Assembly: GCF_039710355.1 (NCBI RefSeq)
Contig: NZ_JBDKWZ010000001.1
Location: 62,001-126,000, forward strand
Length of the DNA stretch: 64,000 bases
Source of the DNA: Rapidithrix thailandica
Lineage (GTDB): Bacteria; Bacteroidota; Bacteroidia; Cytophagales; Flammeovirgaceae
Reading direction: 5' to 3'
Within the stretch, counting starts at the first letter, position 1. Every line of letters begins with the position of its first letter. Positions 55,529 through 63,437 of this stretch are shown one piece after another. The position numbers were made by a program, and so were the translations under genes. Below the pieces are notes generated by a model. That model did no database searches. It saw only the letters and a list, made by a program, of their open reading frames with translations, and was not told the DNA's origin.

Positions 55529-55921
55529 ATGAAAACCGTAACCATCAAAGACGAAAGTCTCACCGGACAGCTCATCAGTGAAATTGAAGTAGCACTGGAA
55601 AACGAACGGATCACCGTAAAAGAGCTGATCACTGCCAGAGTATATGCGGAAGTAGAAGCGTATAACCAAAAGCTTCCGGAGTATTTCAATGGACTGGTAC
55701 AGCCCAACGATGCTGAAAAAACCTTGAATGGCTATAAACTCAAACAGAAACGCACCATCGACCCGGAAAAGCAGGTATATATCGCATGGGATGCCTTTCA
55801 AAAAAACGGCTATTTTGTATTGGTGGACGATGAACAAGCCGAAAGCCTGGAACAAGAGGTATTGATTAGTGATAGCACCTCTATCAGCTTTGTGAAATTA
55901 ACCCCTTTGGTAGGAGGGTGA
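55529..55921 (+). CDS. Small protein of unknown function in the DUF4132 array
   Basis: A 130-residue soluble protein, not recognised. The N-terminus (MKTVTIKDESLTGQLISEIE) and the helix ERITVKELITARVYAEVEAY are followed by GYKLKQKRTIDPEKQVYIAW, then a strand-rich end, YFVLVDDEQAESLEQEVL and ISFVKLTPLVGG. It has no signal peptide. It lies between the pentapeptide gene and paralogue 3 (84 bp upstream of it, same strand), so it is probably co-transcribed with that paralogue and may be a partner of it. The start at 55529 follows the palindrome leader; an upstream alternative start is weaker. Confidence 0.7.
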   Translation: MKTVTIKDESLTGQLISEIEVALENERITVKELITARVYAEVEAYNQKLPEYFNGLVQPNDAEKTLNGYKLKQKRTIDPEKQVYIAWDAFQKNGYFVLVDDEQAESLEQEVLISDSTSISFVKLTPLVGG

Positions 55922-56005
55922 TCGGTTGCATTCACAGAGAAGGGATTTTTTAAACTGACAGAAAAACTAAAACCATTTACAAAACCTAAAAACACTAACT
56001 TAATA

Positions 56006-58654
56006 ATGAGCGGCACTGAGAAAAATACATTTTTAGAAAACAACTTAACCCCGGATGACAAACCAAAAAACTACCAGTTATCAGAAGGAGATGAATTCGG
56101 AAAATATGTCAATGAGCAAGTTGCCGCTTTCACAGAAGAAGAACAAAACATTTTCGGCAAGATCTTTCAGCATGCCCTGACTGCCACTATGGACAAGCCT
56201 TCTCAAAAGTGGCTCAAGCAGGCAAAAGAATTGATCAAAGCGTTAAAAAGGGGTAGGTATAAACAGGTAATACAAGAGGTGTTGGATCTTGCTGTGACGA
56301 TGAAAGTGACGGAAGTCGTAGAAACTACCGAGTATAAAGGCCGGACAACTCACTATACGCATCAGGCATATTTTACAGATAAAAATGCACTTGTGTTAAA
56401 GGGTTTGATCTGGACCGTGGTGGCTTATTGTGACCGGAAAAATTTGCTAACTTTGGCTCAGTTGACCGAACGGGCTTTTCAGGAAATCCCCGGGCAGGGG
56501 GCGGTAGCTGCCAGGCCAGCGGCTGCCGGAGTGGGAAACGCCTGTATCTTTGTATTGGGGAATTCCAAAATGGAAGAAGGGGTCAATCACTTGATCCATT
56601 TGAAATCGAGCATCCGTCAGGAAAGTACGCAAAAAATCATTCAAAAATATATAGAAGTTGCCTCCAAAAAACTGGGCCTCGCTCAACCGTACCATTTGTC
56701 GGAAGGAGATGAGTTTGGAAAATATGTCAATGCGAAAATTGCCGCATTAGAAGGAGAGGAACGGGTCGTTTTTTACGGGGTTTTTCAGCATGCCCTGACA
56801 GCTACCGCAAGCAAACCCTCTTCCAGTTGGTTAATGCAAGTTAAAACCTTGATCAAAAGCTTGAAAAAAGACCGGTATAAGCAGGTAATGCAGGATATTT
56901 TGGGCTTTGCAACAGAATTAACAATAACGGAAGTCACAGAAATCCACGCGTTTTCCGGGCGCCAATATACAGTACATAAATATTTTACAGACAAAAATAA
57001 GGCTTTGCTAAAAGGTTTGGTCTGGACGATGGTGGCTTTCCACGACCGGGTAAGTTTATTGATTTTGGCCCGCTTGACGGAATTCGCTTTTCAAACAATA
57101 CCCGATGTAGGACCTGCCGCTAGTGGGGTGGGGAATGCCTGTATTTATGTATTGGCCCATTCCAAAGGGGTGGAAGGGGTCAGCTACTTATCGCGATTGA
57201 AACTGAAAATACGGCAAAACAACACTCAAAAACTTATTCAACAATACATAGACGAAGCCGCAAAAAAACTGGGCATATCCACTATTGGGCTGGAAGAACT
57301 TTCCGTACCGGACTTCGGCTTGATAGAGGGAAAAAAAACAGTAGCCTTTGACGACTATCAACTGGAACTGGCCATCACAGGCATTGGTAAAACCCAATTG
57401 ACCTGGTACAAGCCGGATGGTAACCCGCAAAAATCGGTGCCTGCATTTGTCAAAAGTACCCAGCAACATAAAGACCGTCTGAAACGCTTAAAAGACGAAA
57501 TCAAACAAATTCAAAAATACTCTACTGCCCAGCGCGACCGTATTGACCGTCTGTTTATCCAGAATCATATATGGAGCTATGAGACATTTCAGACGTATTA
57601 CCTGGAACATGGCTTGGTGTGCACCATTGCCCGAAAATTGATTTGGACCTTGACCACAGACGGGCAAAAAACTGAGGCGGTATTTCACAAGGACCAATGG
57701 GAAGATGTGCAAGGGAAGTCTGTTGAAGTAGGGCCGGAAACACAGGTGGTTTTGTGGCATCCGATCCATTCGGATACGGATACGATATTGGCCTGGCGTG
57801 ATCGTCTGGAGGCACTGGAAATCCGGCAACCCATGAAACAGGCCTACCGGGAAGTGTATTTGCTGACCGAAGCAGAAGCCAATACTCGTATGTATTCCAA
57901 CCGGATGGCGGCTCATATACTTAAACAACACCAGTTTAAAGCCTTGACCTCACTGAGAGGTTGGAAATACTCGCTGATGGGTACATATGATGATGGCCGT
58001 GACAATACCATTGCCTCATTTTCTCTGCCGGAGCATGGGATAGAAGCCGAATACTGGATCAATGAAATCCATGCGGACGATGCTTTTAACGATGCGGGTA
58101 TCTGGCTGTATGTGGCCACCGACCAGGTGCGTTTTGTCAATAAGGAAAGTGGGGAGGTGCTTCAAATGGTAGATATTCCCAAAATAGTGCTATCGGAAGT
58201 GATGCGGGATGTGGATTTGTTTGTGGGGGTATGTAGTGTGGGGAACGATCCGGAATGGCGTGACAACGGTGGCATTCCACAGTACCGCGATTACTGGACG
58301 TCTTATTCTTTTGGCGATTTGACCGAAGTAGCTCAGACGCGTAAAAAAGTGTTGGAGACCTTAATTCCTCGTTTGAAAATCAAGAACATAGCGGCCGTTG
58401 ACGGGCGCTTTTTGAAAGTGAAAGGCAAGGTTCGCAATTACAAAATCCATATCGGAAGTACCAATATCCTGATGGAACCGAATGATCAATACCTCTGTAT
58501 TGTACCCGACCGGAAATCTACGACCAAATCGGACAATATTTTTCTTCCGTTTGAAGGAGATCAAGGGTTATCAATAGTATTGAGCAAGGCATTTTTATTG
58601 GCCGAAGACGATAAAATCACCGACCGCTCTATCCTTTCACAGTTGAAGCGATAA
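56006..58654 (+). CDS. DUF4132 paralogue 3 (modules B-B-C)
   Basis: An 882-residue paralogue in which module A is absent and module B is present twice in tandem. B1 (about 23-228) runs from LSEGDEFGKYVNEQVAAFTE to ASKKLGLA; B2 (about 229-425) from LSEGDEFGKYVNAKIAALEG to AAKKLGIS. They share a common frame of conserved residues (HALTATxxKPS, LLKGLVWT, AAxGVGNACI) but have clearly diverged. Module C (about 426-882) is intact and ends IFLPFEGDQGLSIVLSKAFL. A short unrelated N-terminus (MSGTEKNTFLENNL) precedes B1. Function is unknown. Confidence 0.85.
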   Translation: MSGTEKNTFLENNLTPDDKPKNYQLSEGDEFGKYVNEQVAAFTEEEQNIFGKIFQHALTATMDKPSQKWLKQAKELIKALKRGRYKQVIQEVLDLAVTMKVTEVVETTEYKGRTTHYTHQAYFTDKNALVLKGLIWTVVAYCDRKNLLTLAQLTERAFQEIPGQGAVAARPAAAGVGNACIFVLGNSKMEEGVNHLIHLKSSIRQESTQKIIQKYIEVASKKLGLAQPYHLSEGDEFGKYVNAKIAALEGEERVVFYGVFQHALTATASKPSSSWLMQVKTLIKSLKKDRYKQVMQDILGFATELTITEVTEIHAFSGRQYTVHKYFTDKNKALLKGLVWTMVAFHDRVSLLILARLTEFAFQTIPDVGPAASGVGNACIYVLAHSKGVEGVSYLSRLKLKIRQNNTQKLIQQYIDEAAKKLGISTIGLEELSVPDFGLIEGKKTVAFDDYQLELAITGIGKTQLTWYKPDGNPQKSVPAFVKSTQQHKDRLKRLKDEIKQIQKYSTAQRDRIDRLFIQNHIWSYETFQTYYLEHGLVCTIARKLIWTLTTDGQKTEAVFHKDQWEDVQGKSVEVGPETQVVLWHPIHSDTDTILAWRDRLEALEIRQPMKQAYREVYLLTEAEANTRMYSNRMAAHILKQHQFKALTSLRGWKYSLMGTYDDGRDNTIASFSLPEHGIEAEYWINEIHADDAFNDAGIWLYVATDQVRFVNKESGEVLQMVDIPKIVLSEVMRDVDLFVGVCSVGNDPEWRDNGGIPQYRDYWTSYSFGDLTEVAQTRKKVLETLIPRLKIKNIAAVDGRFLKVKGKVRNYKIHIGSTNILMEPNDQYLCIVPDRKSTTKSDNIFLPFEGDQGLSIVLSKAFLLAEDDKITDRSILSQLKR

Positions 58655-58723
58655 CGGAATGATGACACCCTATGAGAAGAACTATTAAAACCAATTATAA
58701 AATCTAAAACCAATTAACTTGTA

Positions 58724-61345
58724 ATGAGTGAAAGTGTAAGACAAGTGTTTTTGGGGATGAATTCGGACCCAGCCCCGGTAAAAACCTTTGATTTGATAGA
58801 GGCACTGTACCAAGATATACTAAAGAAAGATGAGTGGGGCCTTTCCTTGAATGACACACCTAAATATGATGAAATTAAGAAGCTTGGTGCCGGTGCGAAA
58901 AAAGAGCTGGTCCTGTCACTTATTACTTTTTGGGAGACCTATTATGACCGGAAAACAGACACACCGGAAAGTATAAAAAAAGATAATAAGGCTATGGACT
59001 ATTACGCTCAATTAGGGAGGGTGTCCAGTTTACTTTTTGAGTCCCTATTGCGGCAAAAGCTGGAATTTACTTCAACGGAGTTGATTACTTTTTTTAAGCG
59101 TTTTAGAGAGGTGCCGGATAACTTTAAGTACCGTTTTTGGCAGGAGTTTCACGATTTGCCGGTGACTTATGCCATTGGACAATTGGAAAAGCATGTCAAA
59201 AAAGAGGGTTTGGATGAGGACTTGAAAACCTATATAGAAGAAATGCTACAATGGAAGGAGTTTGATTCTGACCGGTTTTCTTTTCTTGAAAAGGTTAAAA
59301 CGCAAAGAGCAAAACTAGAGAAAATCTTATCTTCTTCTGGTAATGCGGATTACAAGCCACAACCTTATCTCTTTCCCGAAGAGGATAGCGCTGGGAAATA
59401 TTTGTACGGCAAATATGTGAACGAGTTGATGGCGGGATTAAAAGCAGAAGAGCAGGATGCTTTTTATAAGGTCTTTTACCATGCTTTGACAGCAACTACG
59501 AGCAAACCTTCTCAAAAGTGGTTGAAACAAGCCGAAGTTTTGATCAAGGACTTGAAGAAAAACCGCTATAAACAGGTAATGCAGGAGATTTTAGGGACTG
59601 TGATGGGGACAAAAGTGTTAGAAATAGTGGAAGTCGCTCCCTACTATAGAGATTCGGAGTCATTTCCTTATCGCTTGCACAAGATGTTTTTAGACCAAAT
59701 TGCCATCTTGCTAAAGGGCTTGGTGTGGACGATGATGGCTTACCATGACCGGAAAACGTTGTCTGTCTTGGCCCAACTGACCGAACGCGCTTTTCAGAAA
59801 ATCCCCGGAGAAGGGCCTGCCTCCGGTGTGGTGGGCAATGCTTGTATCTACGTGCTGGCCCATGCCAAAGGAGTGGAAGGAATCAGCCACTTGTCTCGTT
59901 TGAAGTTGAAGATCCGGCAGAACAATACCCAAAAACTTATTCAAAAATACATAGACGAAGTCGCTGAGAACCGGGGTCTTTCCTCCTTGGAGCTGGAAGA
60001 GCTGTCCGTACCGGACTTCGGCCTGGTAGAGGGCAAAAAGACAGTAGCTTTTCAGGAGCATCAATTGGAGGTGGCCGTTACAGGTATCGGCAAAACCCAA
60101 TTGACCTGGTACAAGCCGGATGGCTCTACCCAGAAATCCGACCCTGCGTTTGTGAAAAGTGATTCCCGTTTAAAGGAAAAGCTCAAAGGGCTGAAGGAAG
60201 AGGTAAAACAAATTCAAAAATACTCTACCGCCCAGCGTGACCGTATTGATCGCCTGTTTGTACGGAACCAAACATGGAGTTATGAGAAGTTTCAGGCGTA
60301 TTATCTGGATCATGGCTTGGTGAGCCTCATTGCCCGAAAACTGATCTGGACCTTGACCACAGGAGAGCAAACAACAGAGGCGGTTTTTCACAAGGGGCAA
60401 TGGGAAGATGTGAAAGGGCAGCCCGTTGAAGTGGGCCCGGAAACGCAGGTGGTTTTATGGCATCCGATCCATTCGGATACGGTAATGGCCTGGCGTGACC
60501 GTTTGGCGGTTTTGGAAATCCAGCAACCAATGAAGCAAGCTTACCGTGAGGTGTATTTGCTGACCGAAGCGGAGGTCAATACCCGTACCTATTCCAACCG
60601 GATGGCGGCACATATCCTTAAACAACACCAGTTTAATGCCTTGACGGCTCTTAGAGGCTGGAAATATACTTTGCTGAGTAATTTTGACGGAGATGCAGAC
60701 AGTAGCAGTGCCACTATTTCATTGCCGGAACATGGCATCATGGCTGAATACCTGATTCATGAAGTTCAATCGGACGATACGTATGGCATGTTACCGTATG
60801 TATCGACCGACCTGGTACGCTTTACCGATACGGCCAAAGAGGAGGAAGTGATGCGAATGGAGGACGTTCCCAAAATTGTACTATCGGAAGTGATGCGGGA
60901 TGTGGATTTGTTTGTAGGGGTGAGCAGTGTGGGTAACGATCCGGAATGGCGTGACAACGGAGGAATGCCCGAGTATCACGATTATTGGTCGTCTTACTCC
61001 TTTGGTTACCTGACAGAAGTGGCCAAAACCCGCAAAGAAGTATTGGCGACCTTGCTTCCACGCTTGAAAATCAAAAACGTGGCGGGAATAGAGGGACGTT
61101 TTTTGAAAATACAGGGCAAGGTTCGTAATTACAAAATCCATATCGGCAGTACCAATATCCTGATGGAACCGAATGATCAGTACCTGTGTATTGTGCCGGA
61201 CCGGAAGTCTACGGCCAAGTCGGATAAGGTGTTCCTGCCGTTTGAAGGCGACCGGGGTTTGTCGTTGGTGCTGAGCAAGGCCTTTTTATTAGCCGAAGAT
61301 GATAAGATTACCGATCCGACTATCCTTTCACAGTTGCAGCAATAG
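58724..61345 (+). CDS. DUF4132 paralogue 4 (modules A-B-C)
   Basis: An 873-residue paralogue with a diverged module A (1 to about 215; MSESVRQVFLGMNSDPAPVK), B (about 216-416) and C. It is more distant from paralogues 1-3 than these are from each other. Between residues about 646 and 720 it carries a replaced segment (YTLLSNFDGDADSSSATISL to EEVMRMEDVPK) where paralogues 1-3 share another sequence, while both flanks stay closely similar. It starts 69 bp after paralogue 3 with the same A-rich leader type. Function is unknown. Confidence 0.85.
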   Translation: MSESVRQVFLGMNSDPAPVKTFDLIEALYQDILKKDEWGLSLNDTPKYDEIKKLGAGAKKELVLSLITFWETYYDRKTDTPESIKKDNKAMDYYAQLGRVSSLLFESLLRQKLEFTSTELITFFKRFREVPDNFKYRFWQEFHDLPVTYAIGQLEKHVKKEGLDEDLKTYIEEMLQWKEFDSDRFSFLEKVKTQRAKLEKILSSSGNADYKPQPYLFPEEDSAGKYLYGKYVNELMAGLKAEEQDAFYKVFYHALTATTSKPSQKWLKQAEVLIKDLKKNRYKQVMQEILGTVMGTKVLEIVEVAPYYRDSESFPYRLHKMFLDQIAILLKGLVWTMMAYHDRKTLSVLAQLTERAFQKIPGEGPASGVVGNACIYVLAHAKGVEGISHLSRLKLKIRQNNTQKLIQKYIDEVAENRGLSSLELEELSVPDFGLVEGKKTVAFQEHQLEVAVTGIGKTQLTWYKPDGSTQKSDPAFVKSDSRLKEKLKGLKEEVKQIQKYSTAQRDRIDRLFVRNQTWSYEKFQAYYLDHGLVSLIARKLIWTLTTGEQTTEAVFHKGQWEDVKGQPVEVGPETQVVLWHPIHSDTVMAWRDRLAVLEIQQPMKQAYREVYLLTEAEVNTRTYSNRMAAHILKQHQFNALTALRGWKYTLLSNFDGDADSSSATISLPEHGIMAEYLIHEVQSDDTYGMLPYVSTDLVRFTDTAKEEEVMRMEDVPKIVLSEVMRDVDLFVGVSSVGNDPEWRDNGGMPEYHDYWSSYSFGYLTEVAKTRKEVLATLLPRLKIKNVAGIEGRFLKIQGKVRNYKIHIGSTNILMEPNDQYLCIVPDRKSTAKSDKVFLPFEGDRGLSLVLSKAFLLAEDDKITDPTILSQLQQ

Positions 61346-61377
61346 CCTTATTTCTTTTATAAATCAGGTACAATCTG

Positions 61378-61460
61378 GGGAAAGGGCATCTGAAGCGAGT
61401 TTCTAATGATGAAGCGCCTTCATAACGGCCTTTTCCCTTTACACTTTTCAAGAACTCGCT
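61378..61460. repeat. Interlocking inverted repeats before paralogue 5
   Basis: GGGAAAGG (61378 on) pairs with CCTTTTCCC (61429-61437), and AGCGAGTTTCT (61394-61404) pairs with AGAACTCGCT (61451-61460). The arms alternate (a, b, a', b'), so the two stems exclude each other or form a pseudoknot. The first stem corresponds to the long-loop hairpin behind paralogues 1 and 2; the second ends 1 nt before the start codon of paralogue 5. Confidence 0.55.
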
Positions 61461-61461
61461 C

Positions 61462-63375
61462 ATGGAGGATCTGCAAACTCTTAAAATTCACAAAAAATGG
61501 CAATGGCTAAACGGTACGGCTTATGACTTTCTGGGCGACCGTGACGAGTGGTTTCGGTGGCTGCAAGTATTGTTATTATATGATCGCCCTTTGTTACACT
61601 TTGAAAGTTATGACAAAGAGTATGAGCCGCTTGCGTTGAGCCAAGCGCAAAGCCAGTGGCTGGAAAAAAGTAAAAGCTTTATCACAAAGGAAAATACACC
61701 TTTGGTGAAAAAGTTTCTCCATGAGCTGCTGGACGGTTTTAAGAAAGAAGCGCTATTTTGGTTCCGGCAGGGGCGGGCAGATTTTATCTGTGCTTTGGTA
61801 CATACTGTGTTTATGTATGATCAGGAGTTGTTTTTGGATTTTGTGATCAAAACCACTGAAAAGGCTTTTACCCATTTGAAGAAAAGAGGCTCTTTGTCCA
61901 GCAGTGTGGGCATTACGGGACTGCGCCTGATGAGCGAATATCCTCATCCCAAGTCCTATGCGGCCCTATTACAAATGCAATTGAAAGCCAAGCACTATGT
62001 GTTTGTCGGGGAGGTAGCCAAAGCCATTACCCGGATCGACCAAAAAGCCGGTTTTGATAAAGAGGCTTTGCTCGATCAATTAGTAGAAGACTTTGGTGTA
62101 CGGGAAGGAAAACTATGGCAAAAAATTGATGACTATCAGGCTTGTATTGAAATTGAGGCCTATAACAAGGTAGAACTGCGTTGGCAAAACTCTCAGGGAA
62201 AGCAAGTGAAGCGGGAGCCTGCAGCATTGAAAAAAGCATACGGGGAGGAGGTGAAGCAGGTAAAAGCCTTGGTAAAAGCGCTTAAACAAAGCCTGTCAAA
62301 TCAAAAAATCAAGTTGGAAAATGCCTGGAAAAACCGCCGGGCTTGGGCGGTAGCGGATTGGGAAAGGTATATCCTGAAACACGAGCTGACAAGCTGGGTT
62401 GGTAAAAAACTGATTTGGACTTTTACGGACGGAACACAAAGCCAAGCGGCTATTTGGCACAAAGGCCAATTGGTGGATGTACACTTGAACCCTGTGAACA
62501 TCGGGGATTTCGAGAAAGTAACCTTATGGCATCCGGCCAAAGCCGGAGTAGAAGATGTAAAAGCCTGGCGGGACTTTTTATTGGAATATGAAATTCTTCA
62601 GCCATTCAAGCAAGCTTTCCGGGAAGTGTATTTACTGACAGAAGCCGAAAGGCAAACCGGGACGTACAGCAACCGATATTCCGGGCATGTATTACGTCAT
62701 TTCAAATTCAAAGCATTGGCAGAGCAAAGGCAGTGGTACTACACCAGCGTGTACAGTTATGAACCACCTTGGGTGCATTTTTCCAAATACGGGGTGGAGG
62801 CGGTGTTGGATCTGGCCAACGAATATGAATTTGCCCGGGTGGAGCGCTTGAGTTTTTATACCCTGGAAAACCGGCAACCTTTGCCTTTGGCGGAAATAGA
62901 TCCGTTGGCCTTGTCCGAAATTCTTCGCGATTTGGACTTATTTGTGGCAACTTGCTCCATTGGGATAGAAGCGAATTGGGAAGACACCCAACATCGCGAA
63001 TACTGGCAGCACTTTTCTTTTGGCGAGTTGAATGAGGTGGCCAAAACACGGAAAGTGATTTTGGAAAGCCTGATCCCCCGTTTGAAAATCAAAGACGTAG
63101 CCGCAATTGAAGGGCGCTTTTTAAGAATACGAGGTAAATTCCGGTATTATAAAATCCATTTGGGAAGCACCAATATCCTGATGGAGCCCAATGATCAGTA
63201 CCTCTGTATTGTGCCGGATTGGAAAGCTGTGAAGACCCCGGATGTATTTCTTCCTTTTGAAGGGGATCAAGGTTTGTTGGTGATTTTGAGCAAGGCATTT
63301 TTACTGGCGGAAGATGACCGGATCACGGACTCCTCCATTCTTTTACAAATGGGAATATCCAAAGAAAACGGATAA
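61462..63375 (+). CDS. DUF4132 paralogue 5, short and diverged (B'-C)
   Basis: A 637-residue, most diverged paralogue. The N-terminal 200 residues (for example ALVHTVFMYDQELFLDFVIK, LSSSVGITGLRLMSEYPHPK) appear to be a reduced module B; module A is missing. Module C (about 201-637) keeps QPFKQAFREVYLLTEAER, TYSNRYSGHVLRHFKFKALA, YKIHLGSTNILMEPNDQYLC and FLPFEGDQGLLVILSKAFLL. Its middle part (SYEPPWVHFSKYGVEAVLDL) is unlike any sister. It starts 116 bp behind paralogue 4 after a structured spacer. It is convergent with the RND pump gene. Confidence 0.82.
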   Translation: MEDLQTLKIHKKWQWLNGTAYDFLGDRDEWFRWLQVLLLYDRPLLHFESYDKEYEPLALSQAQSQWLEKSKSFITKENTPLVKKFLHELLDGFKKEALFWFRQGRADFICALVHTVFMYDQELFLDFVIKTTEKAFTHLKKRGSLSSSVGITGLRLMSEYPHPKSYAALLQMQLKAKHYVFVGEVAKAITRIDQKAGFDKEALLDQLVEDFGVREGKLWQKIDDYQACIEIEAYNKVELRWQNSQGKQVKREPAALKKAYGEEVKQVKALVKALKQSLSNQKIKLENAWKNRRAWAVADWERYILKHELTSWVGKKLIWTFTDGTQSQAAIWHKGQLVDVHLNPVNIGDFEKVTLWHPAKAGVEDVKAWRDFLLEYEILQPFKQAFREVYLLTEAERQTGTYSNRYSGHVLRHFKFKALAEQRQWYYTSVYSYEPPWVHFSKYGVEAVLDLANEYEFARVERLSFYTLENRQPLPLAEIDPLALSEILRDLDLFVATCSIGIEANWEDTQHREYWQHFSFGELNEVAKTRKVILESLIPRLKIKDVAAIEGRFLRIRGKFRYYKIHLGSTNILMEPNDQYLCIVPDWKAVKTPDVFLPFEGDQGLLVILSKAFLLAEDDRITDSSILLQMGISKENG

Positions 63376-63437
63376 AGTTGATAAAATATGTTTGTCAAAT
63401 TTGCTCATGTACTCCCTTACTTCGGGATGTATCAGGA

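Noticed and set aside
48801..63375. Molybdate regulation by the MolR-like proteins, together with the ModF-like gene
   Set aside because: The MolR name rests on an old genetic label. No mod transport genes, Mod box or molybdenum cofactor genes are present, and the ModF-like gene is 6 kb away in another context.
48325..63437. Mobile element or phage origin of the DUF4132 array
   Set aside because: No transposase, integrase, attachment repeat, tRNA or phage structural gene was seen; the repeats are fully explained by tandem duplication of the genes and leaders.
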